64,000 bases of DNA from Paenibacillus rhizosphaerae. Its GTDB lineage: Bacteria > Bacillota > Bacilli > Paenibacillales > Paenibacillaceae. Shown piece by piece: positions 15,575 through 24,490 of the stretch; the stretch's first letter is position 1, and every line of letters begins with the position of its first letter. Both the position numbers and the translations under genes were made by a program. The DNA lies in the NCBI RefSeq assembly GCF_014192015.1, contig NZ_JACHXJ010000002.1, positions 744,001 to 808,000 on the forward strand, in the 5' to 3' direction. The notes beneath the pieces were generated by a model. The model was not told the DNA's origin. It made no database searches and saw only the letters and a list, made by a program, of their open reading frames with translations.

Positions 15575-16645
15575 TTAAGTCGTCGTGGTTTGCAGCGAAG
15601 CGGACTGCTTCAGCTTGGCTTTGGTACGTGGGCGGACGAACACGAAATAAGAAGCCGTCCATGTGCCCAAAATCATAAACACGAGGGATACCCAGCCCTG
15701 CCATGTCATCATGGCGGTCATGACAAGACCGTTGCCGATCGAGCAGCCGCCCGCCCAGCTGGCGCCAAAGCCCATTAGGATGCCGCCGGCAAAGCTTGAA
15801 ACCGCTGTTTTTGCATCCGGGGCGCGGAAGCGGAATTCCCGGCTGCCTTTCGCTGCAATGAAGGACCCGACAAGGATACCAAGCACCAGAAACATGCCCC
15901 AGTTCACGTACTTATCGCTGTCCCCCGTAACCAAGTACTGCAAAATATTAGCGGAAGGCGTCGTGATTCCAAGACCCGACATGCGTCCGGTCGCCTCGCT
16001 CAGCGGCCAGGCCAGCAGGGCGATCAGGCCGACAAGAATGGCGGTAAAGAACGGATGCCAGCGTTTTTCGAACAGCAGATGGCTCAGTCCGGAACGCTTC
16101 GGCTTCATCGCCGGAATGGCAACCTTCGGTTTGCGCAGCGTACGGATCACCATAACGATCGTAATGATGGCCAGAAGCGCAATAAAAGGCCATACCGAAA
16201 TGCCGAAGGTGTCCGGAATGGAATTGGCCGGAGCCTCTACTTTCTTGATTCCGTTATTGAGCGGCGCCAAAGCACCCGATTTCATCGTGGCGCTCATCGC
16301 CATATAACCGAACAGTGCGATCCAGCTGCCGATCAGTCCTTCACCGGCCCGGTACCATGTTCCTGTCGCACATCCCCCGGCCAAAATAATGCCAATCCCA
16401 AATATAAACGAGCCGACCACGGTAGCCACCCAAGGGAACGTGCCGGCGCTGAATTCGATGAGTCCAAGCTGGATCAGCGCAAACACGCCGATGCTCTGAA
16501 TCGAAATGGCGATCAGCAGCGCATAAAACATGCGGTTGTCCTTGGTCAGATACATGTCCCTGAATCCGCCTGTCAGGCAGAAACGTCCACGCTGCATGAC
16601 GAAGCCCAGCAGGGCGCCGCACAGCAGGCCTGTTAACATCAACAT
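15575..16645 (-). CDS. YeeE/YedE-family sulfur compound transporter
   Basis: A 356-residue membrane protein with about nine or more hydrophobic segments. Family members such as TsuA import thiosulfate through a chain of conserved cysteines. Cysteines in family-type settings are seen in QRGRFCLTGGFRD (Cys23), AGGCATGTWYRAGEG (Cys92) and AGGCSIGNGL (Cys301). The start has AAAGGAGGAG eight bases upstream. It is the first gene of a two-gene unit with the TusA-like carrier. The substrate is likely thiosulfate, by family knowledge and partner, not by direct evidence. Confidence 0.9.
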   Translation of the reverse strand: MLMLTGLLCGALLGFVMQRGRFCLTGGFRDMYLTKDNRMFYALLIAISIQSIGVFALIQLGLIEFSAGTFPWVATVVGSFIFGIGIILAGGCATGTWYRAGEGLIGSWIALFGYMAMSATMKSGALAPLNNGIKKVEAPANSIPDTFGISVWPFIALLAIITIVMVIRTLRKPKVAIPAMKPKRSGLSHLLFEKRWHPFFTAILVGLIALLAWPLSEATGRMSGLGITTPSANILQYLVTGDSDKYVNWGMFLVLGILVGSFIAAKGSREFRFRAPDAKTAVSSFAGGILMGFGASWAGGCSIGNGLVMTAMMTWQGWVSLVFMILGTWTASYFVFVRPRTKAKLKQSASLQTTTT

Positions 16646-16764
16646 GACGTCTTTCTCCTCCTTTGATCATATACAAGTAATTCACTTTGTTTTATCGGTA
16701 TTTATGATTGTAACAAACGTGTAGGAGAAGTCAATGGAGAAATGTTCCAAATGTGTCAGGCATA

Positions 16765-17577
16765 TCATGTGATCGTGCTGATGATCGGAGGCGTGCCGGA
16801 TCGCTGCGCCTGCACGACGTATTCGGTAGGCGAGAGGCCGCAGTACTTTTTAAACACCCGGTGGAAATACGAAGTATCGTAGTAACCGAGGTACTGAGAT
16901 ATGCCCGCGACGGTCATATTTGAGCCCAGCAGCAGGCTGCAGGCCTCCTGCATGCGAAGCTGATGCATGTACCGGATCGGGGACCGGCCGTACACTTCCT
17001 TGAAGACGGCGGTCACGTAATTGGGGGACCGGCCGATCAAAACGGCCAGCCGGGCAATCGCGATTTGCTCCCGGTAATGCTCCAGCAGGTAGGCTTTTAC
17101 CGCTTCGGCGTATTTTAGCTTGCTGGGTGTCAGCGCGGGCTGTTCCAGTTCCCGGGCAATCATGCCCAGAAGCTCCTGCAATATGCCTAAACAGACGATG
17201 GAGCGGTAGCTTTTCCCGCCCCGCATCTCTTCGTACAGCCTGTCGCAGCGATGATAGGCGTACTGGATCGGGGAGAGCCTGAACTTGACGCAATGTCCCT
17301 GATCCACGAACGGAATACCCGTCTCAGCCCCGGGCTCGCATGTAAATAACACGGTATGTTTTTGGTGGGGAATGCCGTCCTTGTTTTCCCCAGCCCGGCG
17401 GGCTCCGCGGGGGATGAAGATCACGTCCTCCGCTTCGGCGGTGACAACCCTGCCATTGATTTCATATCGGACCTGGCCCTGCCGGACGACGACCAGAACG
17501 TTGTACGGAATGGTTTCGAGGTTGGTTCTCCATTGGGGGATGTCATTGTCGAAATTTACACTCATGATATGAAACAT
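16765..17577 (-). CDS. AraC-family transcriptional regulator, divergent from sulfatase
   Basis: About 270 residues: an N-terminal cupin-like sensing half (YEINGRVVTAEAEDVIFIPRGARR) and a C-terminal double helix-turn-helix. The second motif is AGISQYLGYYDTSYFHRVFKKYCGLSPTEY, the standard AraC signature. AGAGGTG six bases upstream supports ATG 17577; the GTG at 17586 overlaps that site. It is divergently transcribed from the sulfatase gene across about 200 bases, so it probably controls that gene in response to the sulfated compound or its product. The ligand is unknown. Confidence 0.88.
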   Translation of the reverse strand: MFHIMSVNFDNDIPQWRTNLETIPYNVLVVVRQGQVRYEINGRVVTAEAEDVIFIPRGARRAGENKDGIPHQKHTVLFTCEPGAETGIPFVDQGHCVKFRLSPIQYAYHRCDRLYEEMRGGKSYRSIVCLGILQELLGMIARELEQPALTPSKLKYAEAVKAYLLEHYREQIAIARLAVLIGRSPNYVTAVFKEVYGRSPIRYMHQLRMQEACSLLLGSNMTVAGISQYLGYYDTSYFHRVFKKYCGLSPTEYVVQAQRSGTPPIISTIT

Positions 17578-17783
17578 GCACTGCACCTCTTTATCCCAAA
17601 ACTTAATAAAACCCTATCATAATGCGTACTCTCCGTAAATCATGCATTCTTGCATTCGGCATAAATCATCAAAATTGCGATAGAAATGTACATCGAATCA
17701 ATGAAATGTACATGGACGCAATAAGAGCGCCATGCCTATAATTCAGCTGACAATATATCATATCCGGAGAGGATGGATGAACG

Positions 17784-19250
17784 ATGAGAGTGTTATTGCT
17801 GGATTTGGATTCAACGAGACCGGACCACCTGGGCTGCTATGGCTACCACCGCAATACGTCGCCGCAAATCGACCGGGTCGCCGCCGAAGGCGTACGCTTT
17901 GACAACTACTATACTTCCGACGCTCCGTGCTTCCCGTCGCGTACGGCACTGATGACGGGCCGCTTCGGCATTCATAACGGTGTCGTGGGACATGGCGGGA
18001 CGGCGGCGGACGTCCGTTACGAAGGGCCTGACCGCGATTTCCACGACAAGCTCGCCTCAGAGAGCTTTCCGGCGGTCTTCCGCCGTGCGGGTATGCGGAC
18101 GGCATTGGTCAGCCCGTTTGGGGAGCGGCACTCCGCCTGGACCTTTTATGCGGGATTTAACGAAATTTACAACACGGGCAAGGGCGGCATGGAATCGGCC
18201 GAGGAGGTTACTCCCGTTGTGCTGGATTGGATCGAACGGAACGCAGATCTGGACGACTGGCTGCTGTACGTAAATTACTGGGATCCGCACACCCCTTACC
18301 GGGCGCCGGCGTCGTTCGGCAATCCGTTTCAGGACGATCCGCTTCCCGAGTGGATCACGGAGGAAGTGCTGGAGCGTCATAAGCAAAAGATCGGCCCACA
18401 CGGCGCGAACGAAATCATTATGTATAACAGCAGCACGTCGCCGAATTACCCGCGCCACCCCGGTGATATCCAAGACATGGACGGTTTGCGGAGGATGATC
18501 GACGGTTACGACTGCGGCATCCGGCATATGGACGATAACATCGGGATGATTTTGGATCGTTTGACGGAAAAAGGGGTTATGGACGATCTGGTGATCATCA
18601 TAACCGCTGACCATGGCGAAAACATGGGCGAGCTCGGCATCTACGGCGAGCACGGCACCGCCGACCAGGGCACCTGCCGGATCCCGATGATCATCCGGTG
18701 GCCGGGGATGCAGCAGGGTATTTCCGATGCATCCCTGCACTATCATCTCGACCTGGTGCCGACCATCGCGGAACTGCTGGGCGTACAGCCTGCGCAAAGC
18801 TGGGACGGCCGCAGCTACGCCGATACACTCCGCAGCGGAGAGGCCGACGGAAGGGAATTCCTCGTCGTCTCGCAGTGCGCCCATGTATGCCAGCGCAGCG
18901 TACGGTTCGGGGATTGGCTGTACACCCGGACGTACCATGACGGATATCATCTTTTTGACAAGGAGATGCTGTTCAATATTACAGAGGATGCCCACGAGCA
19001 GAACAACCTGGCTCAGGAACGGAGGGACCTGTGCAAGGAAGCGGTCTACTTGCTGAACGAGTGGCATGACGAGATGATGATGACGATGAAGTTTGACGTC
19101 GATCCGCTGTGGACGGTCATTCAGGAAGGCGGGCCGTATCATGCGAAGGGTCATCTGCCGATGTATATCGAGCGGCTGGAGCAAACCGGGAGAGGGCACG
19201 CCGTGGATGAGCTGAAGCGCCGCCATCCGCGAGAGTTTGCGCGGAAATAA
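17784..19250 (+). CDS. Cys-type sulfatase, cytosolic
   Basis: A 488-residue alkaline-phosphatase-fold sulfatase. DAPCFPSRTALMTGR contains the CxPSR motif, in which Cys49 is converted to formylglycine. The metal site is supported by DLDSTRPDHLGCYGY at the N-terminus and IITADHGENMGELGIYGEHG later. There is no signal peptide, so the substrate must be imported or intracellular. No formylglycine-generating enzyme or anaerobic maturase is in this window, so it must be encoded elsewhere. The neighbouring divergent AraC gene is its likely regulator. The substrate (a sulfated sugar or aryl sulfate) cannot be told from the sequence. Confidence 0.9.
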   Translation: MRVLLLDLDSTRPDHLGCYGYHRNTSPQIDRVAAEGVRFDNYYTSDAPCFPSRTALMTGRFGIHNGVVGHGGTAADVRYEGPDRDFHDKLASESFPAVFRRAGMRTALVSPFGERHSAWTFYAGFNEIYNTGKGGMESAEEVTPVVLDWIERNADLDDWLLYVNYWDPHTPYRAPASFGNPFQDDPLPEWITEEVLERHKQKIGPHGANEIIMYNSSTSPNYPRHPGDIQDMDGLRRMIDGYDCGIRHMDDNIGMILDRLTEKGVMDDLVIIITADHGENMGELGIYGEHGTADQGTCRIPMIIRWPGMQQGISDASLHYHLDLVPTIAELLGVQPAQSWDGRSYADTLRSGEADGREFLVVSQCAHVCQRSVRFGDWLYTRTYHDGYHLFDKEMLFNITEDAHEQNNLAQERRDLCKEAVYLLNEWHDEMMMTMKFDVDPLWTVIQEGGPYHAKGHLPMYIERLEQTGRGHAVDELKRRHPREFARK

Positions 19251-19274
19251 GCGGTATGCGGCGAGAATAAAGAC

Positions 19275-19306
19275 AAGGGGCTATCGATTGGCGATAGCCC
19301 CTTCTT
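19275..19306. terminator. Bidirectional terminator after the sulfatase
   Basis: GGGGCTATCG and CGATAGCCCC form a 10-base perfect stem with a 5-base loop, flanked by AGACAA on one side and TTCTTC on the other. It lies between convergent genes. Confidence 0.75.
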
Positions 19307-19364
19307 CATGGTCCCCGGCGTTGAACATACTGGCAACAGCGGTTACTTATACATCGGCCGCTGC

Positions 19365-20327
19365 TTATTTCAAATCTTCCAGCAGCAGCGGTGCGATGAA
19401 GTCGCGGAACACATTCGCCGGATGCCGCTCTTTTTTACGCTTGTCATCGGTCAGAACCACTACCGTCTCCAGAACGGGGACGATATAGATGAACTGTCCC
19501 GCGTACCCGCGGGCGTAAAAATAGTCGAATGAAAGCGGGGATGCCGCAGCGGACTTTCCATCAACCGCGGCTCCAAACGTATCCGTCCACCAATGCCAGC
19601 CATAGAAGCCGCGGTTTGGCGGACTGGCGGGGATGGCCGGCTGTACAGACCGGTTCACAAGCTCCCGGGAAATCAGCTGCCGCTGCCCGCAGCGTCCCTG
19701 CTGCAAATACAGCTGCCCGAACCTCAGCAAATCCCCGGGACGGAGCCATAAGCCGTAGCCTCCGGTGTGGATGCCCTGGGGGTCGGACTCCCAGCGATAG
19801 TCTTCGATGCCCAGCGGTCCAAACAGTTTTTCCTCGGCAAACAAAGCCGTTGACTTGCCTGCGGCTTGTACCAGGATCGCGGACAGAAGCTGGGAGCATC
19901 CCGAGCTGTACTCCATCCGGGTTCCCGGGGTATCGGATATCGGCTGCTCGAGCACAAACTCGATCCAATGGCCGGTTCTGGTCATGCGCGGAAACGACTT
20001 GATCCCGCCGAATTCGCTCCATTCAAAGCCGGCTGACATCGTCAGCAGATGCTCCAGCGTGATCTCCCGCTTGCGTGGATCGGAAGCGGATCGAAGCTGC
20101 GGGAAAAATTCGGTGATCGGCGTCTCCGCTCCCGGCACGATCCCTTGATCCATCGCGATGCAGATCAGGGCCGACAGAAAGCTTTTGGTGCAGGAATTGA
20201 TCTTCGCCTTCTCGTCAGGGATGCGGGGATGACGGTAGTGCTCAAACACCAGCCTGCCGTTTTGGCTGACCAGGCAGCTCCTCAGGTCGACCGGCGCGAT
20301 GGTTGAAGCAAGTTCAGATATATTCAT
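19365..20327 (-). CDS. Serine hydrolase of the beta-lactamase/class C family
   Basis: A 320-residue protein with the active-site SCTK tetrad (Ser45 to Lys48) and Tyr140 in MEYSSG as the likely second motif. An HTGGYGLWLRPGDLLRFG segment typical of this family follows. No signal peptide is seen, so it is probably cytoplasmic. AAAGGAAG is seven bases before the ATG. Proteins of this group include esterases, D-amino-acid peptidases and proteins of unknown use; beta-lactam resistance should not be assumed. It is a single gene, with a shared terminator at its 3' end. Confidence 0.87.
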   Translation of the reverse strand: MNISELASTIAPVDLRSCLVSQNGRLVFEHYRHPRIPDEKAKINSCTKSFLSALICIAMDQGIVPGAETPITEFFPQLRSASDPRKREITLEHLLTMSAGFEWSEFGGIKSFPRMTRTGHWIEFVLEQPISDTPGTRMEYSSGCSQLLSAILVQAAGKSTALFAEEKLFGPLGIEDYRWESDPQGIHTGGYGLWLRPGDLLRFGQLYLQQGRCGQRQLISRELVNRSVQPAIPASPPNRGFYGWHWWTDTFGAAVDGKSAAASPLSFDYFYARGYAGQFIYIVPVLETVVVLTDDKRKKERHPANVFRDFIAPLLLEDLK

Positions 20328-20495
20328 GAGAATCTTCCTTTGTTAAGAATGGCTTTTGTGGCATACATGCCGCCCTACCATTATGGCAAACTGACGGTTC
20401 CCGGACAAGGTAGGGGCGATGCTCTAAGGATATTTTCGTTCCAAGGGCAAGCAGGTATAATGATGACATGACCGCCTGAACCTCGGCTTAACACG

Positions 20496-20531
20496 CAAAA
20501 AGACAGCGGCTCTAGGTGAACCACTGTCTTT
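20496..20531 (-). terminator. Terminator of the DUF4309 gene
   Basis: On the minus strand AAAGACAGTGG pairs with CCGCTGTCTTT and TTTT follows. It begins 12 bases past the stop codon. Confidence 0.75.
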
Positions 20532-20542
20532 GGCGGAGGCTG

Positions 20543-21130
20543 TTATTTGGTTAGGTTAATATGATCGAGCTCCGTGCTGCTGTTGAAAATAAACTCAAGT
20601 TTGTAGTTTCCGCGGTTGTATGTCAGCTTGGTCTGCGTCTTGTTCCCTGTTTTGAAGGTGGACACCGAGCTTGGCGCATACCAGTTCTGCTTCAGCATCT
20701 TCATCGTAATGCCGCCGATATTGGTCTGGCGTTCGACGTTGGTGCCGAAGTAGCGCAACTCGCGGATTTTGCCGAGCTTATAATTGATGGCGTAGCCGGG
20801 ATTGCCCATATTCGCGCTGTATACATCGAACCCATCGGCATCCTTCATCGGATTTTCGGGATCCCCGATCTTGTGCACAACATCCTGCCGGGAGCTCTTA
20901 CCAACGGTGAGGCCGCTAACCGCCCCCGGGAACTGGCCTTTCAGCGCCGGTTTATAGAAACTGTTCAGCGTTTGAAGTGCCTGCTTGGATGCGTAACCCG
21001 TATCGGCCGCCGCAGCTGCGTTGGCTTGATGTACGGAATAAGACGTGCTTGCGCCTACGGCTCCCAGGCCTACCATGCCGGCCACGGTCATGGCCATGAT
21101 TGCTTTCTTTGCCGGTTTTGTGATGTTCAT
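20543..21130 (-). CDS. Secreted DUF4309 (YjgB-like) protein
   Basis: A 195-residue protein with a basic N-terminus, a hydrophobic segment and a probable signal peptidase site near HQANAAAA. The body matches the DUF4309 pattern: SFYKPALKGQFPGAVSGLTVGKSSRQDVVHKIGDP, followed by a beta-rich domain ending in LEFIFNSSTELDHI. AAGGAGAGG upstream of ATG 21130 selects that start over the longer frame from 21181. Bacillus subtilis YjgB belongs to this family and has no proven function. It is a single gene with its own terminator. Confidence 0.85.
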   Translation of the reverse strand: MNITKPAKKAIMAMTVAGMVGLGAVGASTSYSVHQANAAAAADTGYASKQALQTLNSFYKPALKGQFPGAVSGLTVGKSSRQDVVHKIGDPENPMKDADGFDVYSANMGNPGYAINYKLGKIRELRYFGTNVERQTNIGGITMKMLKQNWYAPSSVSTFKTGNKTQTKLTYNRGNYKLEFIFNSSTELDHINLTK

Positions 21131-21278
21131 GTTGTATCCTCTCCTTGTAACTTCTGGGGTCTCTATGTTTTTATTACCCATTCTGCTTAAGATTCAATTC
21201 TTCTACAGCATAGTAGAATCCGAAGGAGATTGGGTTACGATTCCGTGAAAGAATATGTCAATTTTGACACGGATGGCG

Positions 21279-22082
21279 TTAAAGACCACGTTCAGGGAAC
21301 GGACAGAATCCAGGGTTGGCGGAAGACAGCATCTTGGTATATTCCGGCTGGAGCTTGGATAACTCGTTGAAATAGCTGGAGATGACGTGGTTCCCGCCGA
21401 AGGAACCGAGCTGAAAATGCCGGGGTGACAAGTTCTTTACATGGCTGTAATAAAATTTCTTGGACCGTTTCGGCAGTTTGTACACGGCGGGGGGCGCGTG
21501 GGTCACGACATCAAACAGGTTAGCAACGCGAAAGCTGTTGGGGACATAGCTGGCACATGCTTTGGCGAAGGCCGGATCGCCTACCCGCGGTGAACCGAAT
21601 GTGAACAGGTAGGGGGAGCGGAAGCCGCTATTGGCAGCAACATCGACCGCGCATAAGGTCGCGAGGGCCGCACCCAGGCTGTGGCCGGTGATGAACAGCG
21701 TCTTCCCGCGGGATACCTTAGCCAGTGTCGAGATGATGCGGCTCCTTGCGGAGGCATAAATGTCCGTGAAGCCCCGGTGCGTCATACAGTCTTCTTTAAT
21801 GTATTTGAATTTCTTCTGAGATGCGATCAGGTCCGCGATCCAGTTGGTCGTCGTGCTGGTTCCCCGGAAGGCGATGATGACCTCTTGATCCGAATCGAGA
21901 ATAAAACCGAAGCGTTCCCACTCGTTCGTAATGGATCTGGCCTCAATCATCTCAAGCCGTGTATATGGGGAAGGGACGACAAACGACCCGTCTGCATTCT
22001 CAAATTGAGCATAGGTCTGACCGCAGATGGCCGCCAGAAAAATGGTACGCTGCTGCAAATCGTCTGCCTTGCTCATACGCAT
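21279..22082 (-). CDS. Class 3-type lipase (alpha/beta hydrolase)
   Basis: A 267-residue alpha/beta hydrolase. The nucleophile elbow is ITGHSLGAALATL with Ser135, the likely acid is Asp in NLFDVVTHAPP, and a C-terminal histidine is available in NHVISSYF. The oxyanion segment IIAFRGTSTTTNWIADL and the HRGF motif are characteristic of fungal-type class 3 lipases. There is no signal peptide, so it is probably cytoplasmic or cell-associated. The promoter region faces the DUF488 gene. The lipid substrate is unknown. Confidence 0.9.
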   Translation of the reverse strand: MRMSKADDLQQRTIFLAAICGQTYAQFENADGSFVVPSPYTRLEMIEARSITNEWERFGFILDSDQEVIIAFRGTSTTTNWIADLIASQKKFKYIKEDCMTHRGFTDIYASARSRIISTLAKVSRGKTLFITGHSLGAALATLCAVDVAANSGFRSPYLFTFGSPRVGDPAFAKACASYVPNSFRVANLFDVVTHAPPAVYKLPKRSKKFYYSHVKNLSPRHFQLGSFGGNHVISSYFNELSKLQPEYTKMLSSANPGFCPFPERGL

Positions 22083-22164
22083 CCCGCCTTTCCCTCCTAC
22101 ACTATATTAAGAGGATAAGGATCGGGTGCTTGGGCATGAATAGTCTAATAAGGAGGTGTCCACG

Positions 22165-22518
22165 ATTTCGATTCATATCAAACGGGTCTATGAAAAGCCT
22201 GAAGCATCAGACGGCAAACGGATCTTGGTCGACCGTCTCTGGCCGAGGGGACTCACGAAAGAACAGGCCGGCATTGACGAATGGATGAAAGAGATCGCGC
22301 CCAGTCATGAGCTGAGAAAATGGTACGCTCATCGGCTGGAGCATTACGACAGGTTCAAAGAGCTCTACCTGCAGGAACTGCAGCAGGACAAGCCTTTCCC
22401 ACTTTTGCGTCAAATCAGGGAATGGGCAGAGGATTCTACGGTTACGCTGTTATATGCCGCGAAGGATACCCAGATGAATCAGGCGGTTGTCCTCAAAGAA
22501 ATCATCGAATCGTCGTAA
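22165..22518 (+). CDS. DUF488-family protein with probable ATT start
   Basis: About 117 residues. Family hallmarks are the IKRVYEKPE start, ILVDRLWPRGLTKEQ and the C-terminal VTLLYAAKD. The only canonical start, GTG 22156, overlaps the last base of AGGAGG (22151-22156), which rules it out on spacing. ATT at 22165 is eight bases from that site and would give the N-terminus seen in relatives, so I propose a rare ATT start. The family has a conserved arginine-rich core and no well-established function. Confidence 0.8.
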   Translation: MSIHIKRVYEKPEASDGKRILVDRLWPRGLTKEQAGIDEWMKEIAPSHELRKWYAHRLEHYDRFKELYLQELQQDKPFPLLRQIREWAEDSTVTLLYAAKDTQMNQAVVLKEIIESS

Positions 22519-22603
22519 GCACCAGGGCGACGGGATTTTTCGGTTCTAAGATGGAAGACATGCCCCATATTTTAAAAAAAGGGGAAGAACGGTTATCGGC
22601 CGG

Positions 22604-22846
22604 TTACGGTTCCGCGCCATGGCGGCCGAGCTCTTCATCACTACTTTTTTTGTGGCGTGAGAAAATGTGAAGCGGAGCGATTCCCAACCATTCATAGGCC
22701 TCGGACATTCCGTACAACTCGGTCAGGCTGTAAATGACGACGAAGGGGAGCAGGCCGAGGGCCAACACGGCAAACAGCAGTCCAAACGTGACGGATTGCC
22801 AGATCGATCCGGATTTGATCAACTTACAACGCCTCGCTTTCATCAT
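22604..22846 (-). CDS. Small hypothetical membrane protein
   Basis: An 80-residue open frame with a basic N-terminus (MMKARRCKLIK), a long hydrophobic stretch of about 25 residues (VTFGLLFAVLALGLLPFVVI) and a charged tail. The composition looks like a genuine single-pass or hairpin membrane protein, and it is divergent from the MarR regulator. The ribosome site upstream of ATG 22846 is poor, so expression is uncertain. I do not recognise a family. Confidence 0.45.
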   Translation of the reverse strand: MMKARRCKLIKSGSIWQSVTFGLLFAVLALGLLPFVVIYSLTELYGMSEAYEWLGIAPLHIFSRHKKSSDEELGRHGAEP

Positions 22847-22885
22847 GAATGGGATGCCCGCATATGGGGAAGACCATCCCGCAAC

Positions 22886-22902
22886 ATATCGTATTGCGAT
22901 AT
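22886..22902. promoter_or_regulatory. Candidate MarR operator
   Basis: ATATCG and CGATAT arms flank a 5-base centre in a 17-base dyad, the usual size for MarR/OhrR-type sites. It is 24 bases before the marR start and between the divergent genes, suggesting autoregulation. Confidence 0.55.
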
Positions 22903-22926
22903 AAATATGTGAAGGAGACCTTCTTC

Positions 22927-23322
22927 ATGACTGATGAACATTTGCCGAAAGCTGTGTACGAGCAGTTGGCCGAATTCAGGTACCGGCTGCGGAAGTTTAT
23001 CCATTTCAGCGAAAATGCCGCAAGAGACGTCGGCCTGACCCCACAGCAGCACCAACTGCTGCTTGCGATACAGGGGTACCCGGGCCGGGATTATGCAACG
23101 ATTGCCGAGACGGCGGAAAAGCTGCAGATCACCCATCATGCCTGCGTCGGCCTCGTCTCCCGCTGTGTCCGGGCAGGCCTTATCGTTCGGCGGGCCAACC
23201 CGGAAGACGCCCGCAGCGTCCATATCGCCCTGACCGAGAAAGGGATGGATTGCCTCAGGAGGCTGTCCGCCGTGCATCTGATGCAGCTGGAAAGCCTTGA
23301 TTTCAAGTTTCCGAATCTGTAA
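22927..23322 (+). CDS. MarR-family transcriptional regulator
   Basis: A 131-residue winged-helix protein. LTPQQHQLLLAIQGYPGRDYATIAETAEKLQITHHACVGLVSRCVRAGLIVRRANPEDARSVHIALTEKG is a complete MarR DNA-binding core, including the wing with the Asp-Arg pair. AAGGAG ten bases upstream supports ATG 22927 over the longer frame from 22849. No redox cysteine is placed as in OhrR, so it probably senses a small ligand. The palindrome just upstream and the small membrane protein gene on the other strand are its likely targets. Confidence 0.9.
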   Translation: MTDEHLPKAVYEQLAEFRYRLRKFIHFSENAARDVGLTPQQHQLLLAIQGYPGRDYATIAETAEKLQITHHACVGLVSRCVRAGLIVRRANPEDARSVHIALTEKGMDCLRRLSAVHLMQLESLDFKFPNL

Positions 23323-23381
23323 ATTCCCTTTTGGAACAACCATCCGGCGATCCCAAGAATCGAAACGGGTTAACCGGAAAG

Positions 23382-23423
23382 GCGCCTCCTCAAGCCCAAG
23401 GGCTGCTGGGGGCGCTTTTTTTT
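23382..23423 (+). terminator. Terminator after marR
   Basis: GCGCC pairs with GGCGC and the inner AGCCC pairs with GGGCT. Eight T residues follow directly. Confidence 0.75.
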
Positions 23424-23501
23424 GAGTTCGTTAAGCCGAGCCTCCAATCCATTGCCAATCACAAATGAATGCACTGAAGCACGAAATGTGTGCTGCATCT
23501 G

Positions 23502-24434
23502 TCATCTTTTTTTGGACCGCCATTGGCTCGGGGCTTCGCCCATCAGCCGTTTGAAGTGCCGGTTGAAGCTGGATAATGTCGCATAGCCAACCTCCTCGGA
23601 AATGGCCAAAATGCTGCTGTCGCTATGGCACAGCAGGGCAGCCGCAACCTGAATGCGCACGTTATTGATATAGTCCAGCGGAGCCATGCCCATGCTCTTA
23701 TGGAAAACGCGCCGGAAATGAGTGACGCTGAGGCAGCATAGATCCGCTAACCGGCGGATTGGTACCGATTCCATATAGTGCTGGGAAATGTACTCGAGCG
23801 CTTTTGAAATTTGCTGCATCGCCCGCCGGTCGGTCCCGCCTGCTGCTGCTTCAGCTGTGCTGCTCTCTTGAAGCAGCAATTGCCTGCCGATCAGCGTCAG
23901 GAGCGTCCAGATATATCCCTTCACAGCCGATTCAAACCCCGGACTGTGCTTCTCCAGCTCCCTCATCGCGTGATCCGTCAGCCAGACGACCTCAGCGTGA
24001 TCATCCGGGGTGACGATATTGTTGAACCGGGAATACGTATCCGGTCCGACCCTGTCCCAGAAACCGGAGGACACCTGATCAGACGAAAAGAGGGCATCTG
24101 GATCAATAAAGCAGAAATGCCACCTGCTTACTTTTCCTTTTAAGCTTTGGGCGAGATGCAGCTGATTCGGAAGGATGATGCTCACATCCCCCTGGGTATA
24201 AGGCAGGATTTTGTCTTCAACGAAAAAGACGCCGGAGCCTTCCAGGCAGTAGCCGATCTCCAGGCAGTTGTGAAAATGCAAATACGTAATTTCATCGTCT
24301 CCCTGGATATAATTGCTGAGCCAATCTATTGGGAAATCGGAAGGAAGCATATAAGGCTGGGAGACGACTTTATAATCAAAAGGTCGATTCTGCACAGATA
24401 TCAGTCCTTTTTCGGCGGAAGTGATGGTTTTCAT
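23502..24434 (-). CDS. AraC-family regulator with cupin sensor
   Basis: A 310-residue regulator. An N-terminal cupin-like half (ITYLHFHNCLEIGYCLEGSGVFFVEDK) is followed by the AraC domain, with VPIRRLADLCCLSVTHFRRVFHKSMG as the first helix-turn-helix and ILAISEEVGYATLSSFNRHFKRLMGEAP as the second. AAGGATAG precedes the ATG. It is divergent from the ADP-ribosylglycohydrolase-family gene with only 56 bases between the start codons, so the promoters must overlap and direct control of that gene is very likely. The sensed sugar or glycoside is unknown. Confidence 0.9.
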   Translation of the reverse strand: MKTITSAEKGLISVQNRPFDYKVVSQPYMLPSDFPIDWLSNYIQGDDEITYLHFHNCLEIGYCLEGSGVFFVEDKILPYTQGDVSIILPNQLHLAQSLKGKVSRWHFCFIDPDALFSSDQVSSGFWDRVGPDTYSRFNNIVTPDDHAEVVWLTDHAMRELEKHSPGFESAVKGYIWTLLTLIGRQLLLQESSTAEAAAGGTDRRAMQQISKALEYISQHYMESVPIRRLADLCCLSVTHFRRVFHKSMGMAPLDYINNVRIQVAAALLCHSDSSILAISEEVGYATLSSFNRHFKRLMGEAPSQWRSKKR

Positions 24435-24490
24435 TATAATAAACTATCCTTGAACGAAATGCATTGATTTTGGGAAAGGAGTTTATTGAT

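Noticed and set aside
19365..20327. Possible beta-lactam resistance gene
   Set aside because: The SxxK motif is shared by many esterases and peptidases, and the protein lacks a signal peptide, so antibiotic resistance is not supported.
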